Translations under genes and position numbers: made by a program
Notes under the pieces: model-generated
The model's input: only the letters and a program-made list of their open reading frames with translations
What the model was told of the DNA's origin: nothing
The model's database searches: none
Shown: piece by piece, positions 60,296 through 64,000 of the stretch
How positions within the stretch are numbered: the stretch's first letter is position 1
Layout of the letters: each line of letters opens with the position of its first letter
DNA from: Lutimaribacter salitolerans
GTDB lineage: Bacteria; Pseudomonadota; Alphaproteobacteria; Rhodobacterales; Rhodobacteraceae
Assembly: GCF_042677865.1 (NCBI RefSeq)
Contig: NZ_JBHUDD010000027.1
Location: 186,001-250,000 of the forward strand
Reading direction: 5' to 3'
Length of the DNA: 64,000 nt

Positions 60296-61149
60296 GTCGG
60301 GGTATCCAGTGTCACGGGCTGTTTGAGGGTCGCCAGTTGGTAGCTGCCGATGCGTTCAAAGCCGATCCGCGTATAGGCGCGCGCCGCCGCCTCTGATGCG
60401 GCGAACAGGATCGCACGGGTGATGCCTTGGGCGCGCAGGACGACAAGATGCGCGGCCACGGCCCGCCCGGCCAGCCCCGTGCCGCGCCGGTCCCGAGGCA
60501 CGAACACGCCGCCGATCTGCACCGCCGCCCCGGCGCGGGCATTGATCGCCGTCATCGCCACCGGCATGCCCTGGTCATCCAGAAACAGCCGGGTGTTGCC
60601 GGCCGCGATGTCGGCACGCGCGCGGTCCGGTGCCGCCGCCAAGGCAGATTCTGCGTCATGCGTGCCGGTATCCGTCATGTAGTCGGCGAACCACCCGGTC
60701 AACAGTGGCAGATCATCGGCCTCAGGGGCACGTATCGTCCCGGCCTGCGCGACCAGCCCGGCCAATTCAAGTGCGAAGAGCGGTTCCATTCGATTGACCT
60801 GCCAAGCCTCGGGCGGCACCGGCAGCGCGACGAGGATCTGCGCCACCTGATCCGGCACGCCGGTCATCCCGCGCAGGGTGTAGCCCCGCAACAGATGGGC
60901 ATAGGTCTGCGCCTCGGGTCCGGACAGGCCGGGCAACTGACACATCAGGAAGCCGTCATTGGTGCAGCCGAAAACGCCAGTGATGCCATCTCCGGTCTCG
61001 CGCAGGAAATAATGCGTGCCATGGGGGTGTTCCGTGTTGCCGATGCCGTGCTGGTCCAGATTGCCCAGCAGGAACATCGACGTCTCGATGTGGCGCTCCA
61101 GAAACGCGGCAATCGCCATCGCGTCCTGTGCCCCGGCCTTGCGGATCAT
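60292..61149 (-). CDS. GNAT family N-acetyltransferase, two-domain
   Basis: A 285-residue acyltransferase. The C-terminal half holds the acetyl-CoA motif VFVPRDRRGTGLAGRAVAAH with ARAYTRIGFERIGSYQLA. The N-terminal half (FLERHIETSMFLLGNLDQHG) is a separate domain seen in paired-GNAT proteins. The substrate is unknown. Its ATG overlaps the rsmE stop by four bases, and it is followed by the two-helix protein. Confidence 0.87.
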   Translation of the reverse strand: MIRKAGAQDAMAIAAFLERHIETSMFLLGNLDQHGIGNTEHPHGTHYFLRETGDGITGVFGCTNDGFLMCQLPGLSGPEAQTYAHLLRGYTLRGMTGVPDQVAQILVALPVPPEAWQVNRMEPLFALELAGLVAQAGTIRAPEADDLPLLTGWFADYMTDTGTHDAESALAAAPDRARADIAAGNTRLFLDDQGMPVAMTAINARAGAAVQIGGVFVPRDRRGTGLAGRAVAAHLVVLRAQGITRAILFAASEAAARAYTRIGFERIGSYQLATLKQPVTLDTPT

Positions 61150-61874
61150 GCCCAATCCCCCAGATGCGCCTGCCACAGGGTCATCGCAGCCACCGCCGCC
61201 GTGTCGGCGCGCAGGATGCGTGGCCCCAGGCTGACAGGATGCGCGCAGGGCAGCGCGCGCAGGCGGGTGCGTTCGGGGTCGGAAAAGCCGCCCTCGGGTC
61301 CGATGAGGATGGCCCATGGCCCGCGCGGCATCTCCGCCATGGTGGCAGCCGCCCCTACCAGCGCCTCGTCGCAAAACAGGATATGCCGCGCGCTGTCCCA
61401 GCCCTCCAGCAGGCGGTCCAGCCGGGTCAGGTCATCGACCTGCGGCACATAGGTGCCGCCGCATTGCTCGGCCGCCTCGACCGCGTGGGCCTGAAGCCTG
61501 TCCTGCCGGATACGTTCGGCATTGGTGAACTCGGTCTGCACCGGCAGGATGCGCGCGGCCCCCATCTCGGCGGCCTTTTCCACGATGAAATCGGTGCGCG
61601 CCTTCTTGATCGGGGCAAACAGCAGCCACAGGTCGGGCGGCATCTGCAAGGGGCGCGACTGTTGCGCGCAGGTCAGTTCCCCGCCGCGCTTGCCCGCCTG
61701 GCTGACATGGGCCAGCCATTCGCCATCGCGCCCGTTGAACAGCAGCACCGGCGCGCCCGGCCCCTGCCGCATGACGCCGAACAGGTAATGCGCCTGATCA
61801 CGATCCAACACGACGCATTGCCCCGCCCCCAGCGGGTGATCTACATAAAGGCGGATTTTCGCAGCAGCCGTCAT
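61146..61874 (-). CDS. rsmE: 16S rRNA (uracil(1498)-N(3))-methyltransferase
   Basis: A SPOUT-fold methyltransferase acting on U1498 of 16S rRNA. The knot region shows WAILIGPEGGFSDPERTRLR and VSLGPRILRADTAAVAAMTL. The N-terminal PUA-like part has DRDQAHYLFGVMRQGPGAPV. The start is either 61874 or an ATG at 61886 giving 246 residues. The latter abuts the ubiA start directly (CATATG). The gene heads an rsmE-GNAT-hypothetical run. Confidence 0.95.
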   Translation of the reverse strand: MTAAAKIRLYVDHPLGAGQCVVLDRDQAHYLFGVMRQGPGAPVLLFNGRDGEWLAHVSQAGKRGGELTCAQQSRPLQMPPDLWLLFAPIKKARTDFIVEKAAEMGAARILPVQTEFTNAERIRQDRLQAHAVEAAEQCGGTYVPQVDDLTRLDRLLEGWDSARHILFCDEALVGAAATMAEMPRGPWAILIGPEGGFSDPERTRLRALPCAHPVSLGPRILRADTAAVAAMTLWQAHLGDWA

Positions 61875-61886
61875 GGGGCCGACCAT

Positions 61887-62858
61887 ATGACCACACCGGA
61901 CAAGACGCCAGAGCCCAACGGACAGGTTGCCGATGCCTACAGCGGCAACTGGGTCGATCGCGGCGCACCCGCATGGGCGCGCCCCTATCTGCGCCTCTCG
62001 CGCGCCGACCGGCCCATCGGCACATGGCTGTTGCTGCTGCCATGCGTGTGGGGTCTGGCGCTGGCCATCCTGCATGACGGGCAGCCGGGCTGGTTCGATG
62101 CGTGGATCTTTGCCGGCTGCGGCATCGGGGCCTGGCTGATGCGCGGGGCGGGCTGCACGTGGAACGACATCACCGACCGCGATTTCGACGGCTCGGTCGC
62201 GCGCACCGCGTCGCGGCCCATCCCGTCAGGTCAGGTCAGCGTGACGCAGGCAGGCGCATGGATGATCGTGCAGGCGCTGGTGGCGCTGTGCATCCTGCTG
62301 ACCTTCAACACCGCCGCGATCGTCATGGGCATCGTCGCGCTGCTGCCGGTGGCGATCTATCCCTTTGCCAAGCGGTTCACCTGGTGGCCGCAGGTGTTTC
62401 TGGGGCTGGCCTTCAACTGGGGGGCGATGCTGGCCTGGGTGGCGCATACCGGATACCTGCATCCCGCACCGCTGCTCCTGTATCTGGCGGGCATCGCGTG
62501 GACGTTGTTCTACGACACGATCTATGCCCATCAGGACAAGGAGGATGACGCGCTGATCGGGGTCAAATCCACCGCGCGGCTGTTCGGGGCCGATACCGCA
62601 CCATGGCTGCGCAGGTTCATGGTGGCGACGGTCACGCTGATGACGATGGCGATCCTGTCGGCCATGGTCGGGCGCGGTGGTGATCCGCTGGCCATCGGTC
62701 TTGCCATTTTCGGCCCCTGGGCGATGGGCTGGCACATGGTCTGGCAATTGCGCAAGCTGCAGATCGACGACCCGGATGTGTGCCTGTCGCTGTTTCGGTC
62801 AAACCGCGATACCGGCCTGATACCCCTGCTGTTTTTCGCCGGTGCGATGTTCCTTTGA
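61887..62858 (+). CDS. ubiA: 4-hydroxybenzoate polyprenyltransferase
   Basis: Membrane prenyltransferase of ubiquinone synthesis, joining the polyprenyl chain to 4-hydroxybenzoate. Two Asp-rich motifs are seen: NDITDRDFDGSVARTASRP and DTIYAHQDKEDD. About nine helices; 323 residues. Its start codon abuts or nearly abuts the divergent rsmE start (12 bases or zero between them), so both promoters must overlap coding sequence. The N-terminus has a 30-residue hydrophilic extension before the first helix. Confidence 0.95.
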   Translation: MTTPDKTPEPNGQVADAYSGNWVDRGAPAWARPYLRLSRADRPIGTWLLLLPCVWGLALAILHDGQPGWFDAWIFAGCGIGAWLMRGAGCTWNDITDRDFDGSVARTASRPIPSGQVSVTQAGAWMIVQALVALCILLTFNTAAIVMGIVALLPVAIYPFAKRFTWWPQVFLGLAFNWGAMLAWVAHTGYLHPAPLLLYLAGIAWTLFYDTIYAHQDKEDDALIGVKSTARLFGADTAPWLRRFMVATVTLMTMAILSAMVGRGGDPLAIGLAIFGPWAMGWHMVWQLRKLQIDDPDVCLSLFRSNRDTGLIPLLFFAGAMFL

Positions 62859-62917
62859 TTGCGCCCCCCGCCGCGCGGCCCTAAGAAGCCATAACCCTGA
62901 CTGATCACGGCCCTTTC

Positions 62918-64000
62918 ATGCGTCTTTCCTCGATCGCCCTTGTCGCTGCCACCTTCACCGCCGCGGCCGGTCTGTGCCTGCTGACGGCGGTCTTCGCCGT
63001 GAACGTGATTCAGGACAATTCCAAGATTGGCGTGCGTCAGGCTCTGGACCGCGAGGGCCTTCATTGGGCCGAGGTCGAGGCAGACGGGCTGCGCGTGTTT
63101 CTGACCGGCGAAGCCCCGACCGAGGCGGTGCGTTTCAAGGCGCTGTCGATCGCCGGCACCGTGGTGGATGCCGCCCGCATCATCGACACGATGGACGTGA
63201 CCGAAACCAAACGGCTGGCGGCACCCACGTTTTCAATCGAGATTCTGCGCAACGACAACGGCATTTCGCTGATTGGCCTGGTGCCCGCCGAAACCGACCG
63301 CGACGCACTGGCGCAGAAACTGGCCTCCATGGCAGGCGGGGCCGAAGTGACAGACCTGCTGGAAAGCGCGGACCATCCGATGCCGGACGGCTGGAAGGCA
63401 TCGGTCGACTTTGCCGTCCGATCGCTGCAGTCGCTGGACCGGGCCAAGGTGTCTGTGCGGGCCAATCAGGTCGATATCCGGGCGATTTCCGACAGTGGCG
63501 ATGCAAAACGCAGGCTGGAAACCGACCTGTCCCGCGCGGCACCGCGCGGGTTGCGGCTGTCGCTGGACATCAGCGCCCCGCGCCCGGTGATCACACCCTT
63601 TACCTTGCGGTTCCTGATCCAGGACGGCATCGCGCGGTTCGACGCCTGTTCCGCCGATACCGAGGCCGCACGCGACCGCATCCTGCGTGCTGCCACCCGT
63701 GCGGGGCTTGAGGGCAAGGCAAGCTGCACCATCGGGCTGGGCGTGCCTTCGCCCAACTGGGCCGTGGCAGCCGAGCAGGCCATCGATGCAGTGGCCACAC
63801 TGGGCAGCGGGGCCGTCACCTTTGCCGATGCGGATATCACGCTGGTGGCGACCGAAGGCACCGATCAAAGACTGTTCGACCGCACCGTGGGCGAGTTGGA
63901 AAACGCCCTGCCGGATGTCTTTTCCCTGAACGCCATGTTGCCCCAACCCGAACAGGTGCCTGCCGGAGGCACGCCGGAGTTCGTGGCCACGCTGTCGCCC
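62918..64000 (+). CDS. exported BON-like/OmpA-type envelope protein, 3' end missing
   Basis: The frame stays open from the ATG at 62918 to the window end, giving 361 residues. A hydrophobic N-terminus (LVAATFTAAAGLCLLTAVFA) is a signal or anchor. Repeated beta-alpha-beta segments follow: VEADGLRVFLTGEAPTEAVR, ILRNDNGISLIGLVPAE and VRANQVDIRAISDSGDAKRR. These look like BON domains, each predicted to bind phospholipid or bridge envelope layers. In Roseobacters such proteins often end with an OmpA domain, which would lie beyond base 64000. It is inferred to be an envelope-stability protein. Confidence 0.8.
   Translation, partial: MRLSSIALVAATFTAAAGLCLLTAVFAVNVIQDNSKIGVRQALDREGLHWAEVEADGLRVFLTGEAPTEAVRFKALSIAGTVVDAARIIDTMDVTETKRLAAPTFSIEILRNDNGISLIGLVPAETDRDALAQKLASMAGGAEVTDLLESADHPMPDGWKASVDFAVRSLQSLDRAKVSVRANQVDIRAISDSGDAKRRLETDLSRAAPRGLRLSLDISAPRPVITPFTLRFLIQDGIARFDACSADTEAARDRILRAATRAGLEGKASCTIGLGVPSPNWAVAAEQAIDAVATLGSGAVTFADADITLVATEGTDQRLFDRTVGELENALPDVFSLNAMLPQPEQVPAGGTPEFVATLSP

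Noticed and set aside
1..64000. Insertion sequences, prophage, integrons, CRISPR arrays or defence islands
   Set aside because: No transposase, integrase, capsid, cas or recognised defence gene was found, and no regularly spaced direct repeats.

Overview
This 64 kb window is GC-rich and tightly packed. Its gene content and synteny point to an alphaproteobacterium of the family Rhodobacteraceae (Roseobacter group). The pointers are pgsA-moaD-moaE, a small lipoprotein coupled to argH, a 62-residue protein overlapping an S49 peptidase, a TRAP transporter, a dimethylglycine dehydrogenase-like enzyme with a GcvT half, and recurrent hairpin-rich elements after stop codons. This rests on recognised families, not on a database search. 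I saw no rRNA, tRNA, insertion sequence, prophage or CRISPR array, so it looks like ordinary chromosome.

Layout. 1-8.6 kb: 3'-truncated miaB, a glycosyltransferase-like protein, argH with two small coupled genes, a TlpA-like thioredoxin, two exported proteins (one an MltB-type transglycosylase), an acyl-CoA synthetase and moaE. 8.6-19 kb: moaD, pgsA, an EamA exporter, a CoxG-like protein, an ABC-2 exporter, an S49 peptidase with a small overlapping membrane protein, a Ca/Na antiporter, a FolM-like SDR, uvrC and a crotonase without the usual catalytic glutamates. 19-24.6 kb: a coupled four-gene operon matching E. coli ynjF-ynjB-ynjC-ynjD (CDP-alcohol phosphatidyltransferase plus ABC importer of unknown substrate), then argE.

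24.6-32.3 kb: a nine-gene minus-strand operon behind a cobalamin riboswitch. It encodes an outer-membrane receptor, a BtuFCD-like importer, the corrinoid-remodelling amidohydrolase CbiZ and a private ExbB-ExbD-ExbD-TonB energising complex. This is the most striking module. 32.4-39.9 kb: a ribosome-associated HPF/RaiA-like protein, a crotonase and CoA-transferase pair, and a DeoR-controlled Ugp-like ABC importer.

40-48.2 kb: an exported trypsin-like protease with AT-richer sequence, then LysR, a DUF1445 hydro-lyase, a three-part TRAP transporter, pxpB and pxpC. The last block looks like uptake and catabolism of 5-oxoproline or D-glutamate, but pxpA is not beside it. 48.1-64 kb: mostly housekeeping and metabolism: a FabH-like synthase, a 2-hydroxyacid dehydrogenase, CsaA, proC, a YbjN protein, a FAD oxidoreductase-GH25-DUF938 group, an AhpD-like protein, the dimethylglycine dehydrogenase-like enzyme, gshA, a GNAT protein, rsmE, ubiA, and the start of a BON-like envelope protein that runs off the end.

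Six copies of a hairpin-rich intergenic element lie beside gene 3' ends. They are probably transcript-end or REP-like elements, and one may have supplied an alternative translation start to an ABC ATPase.
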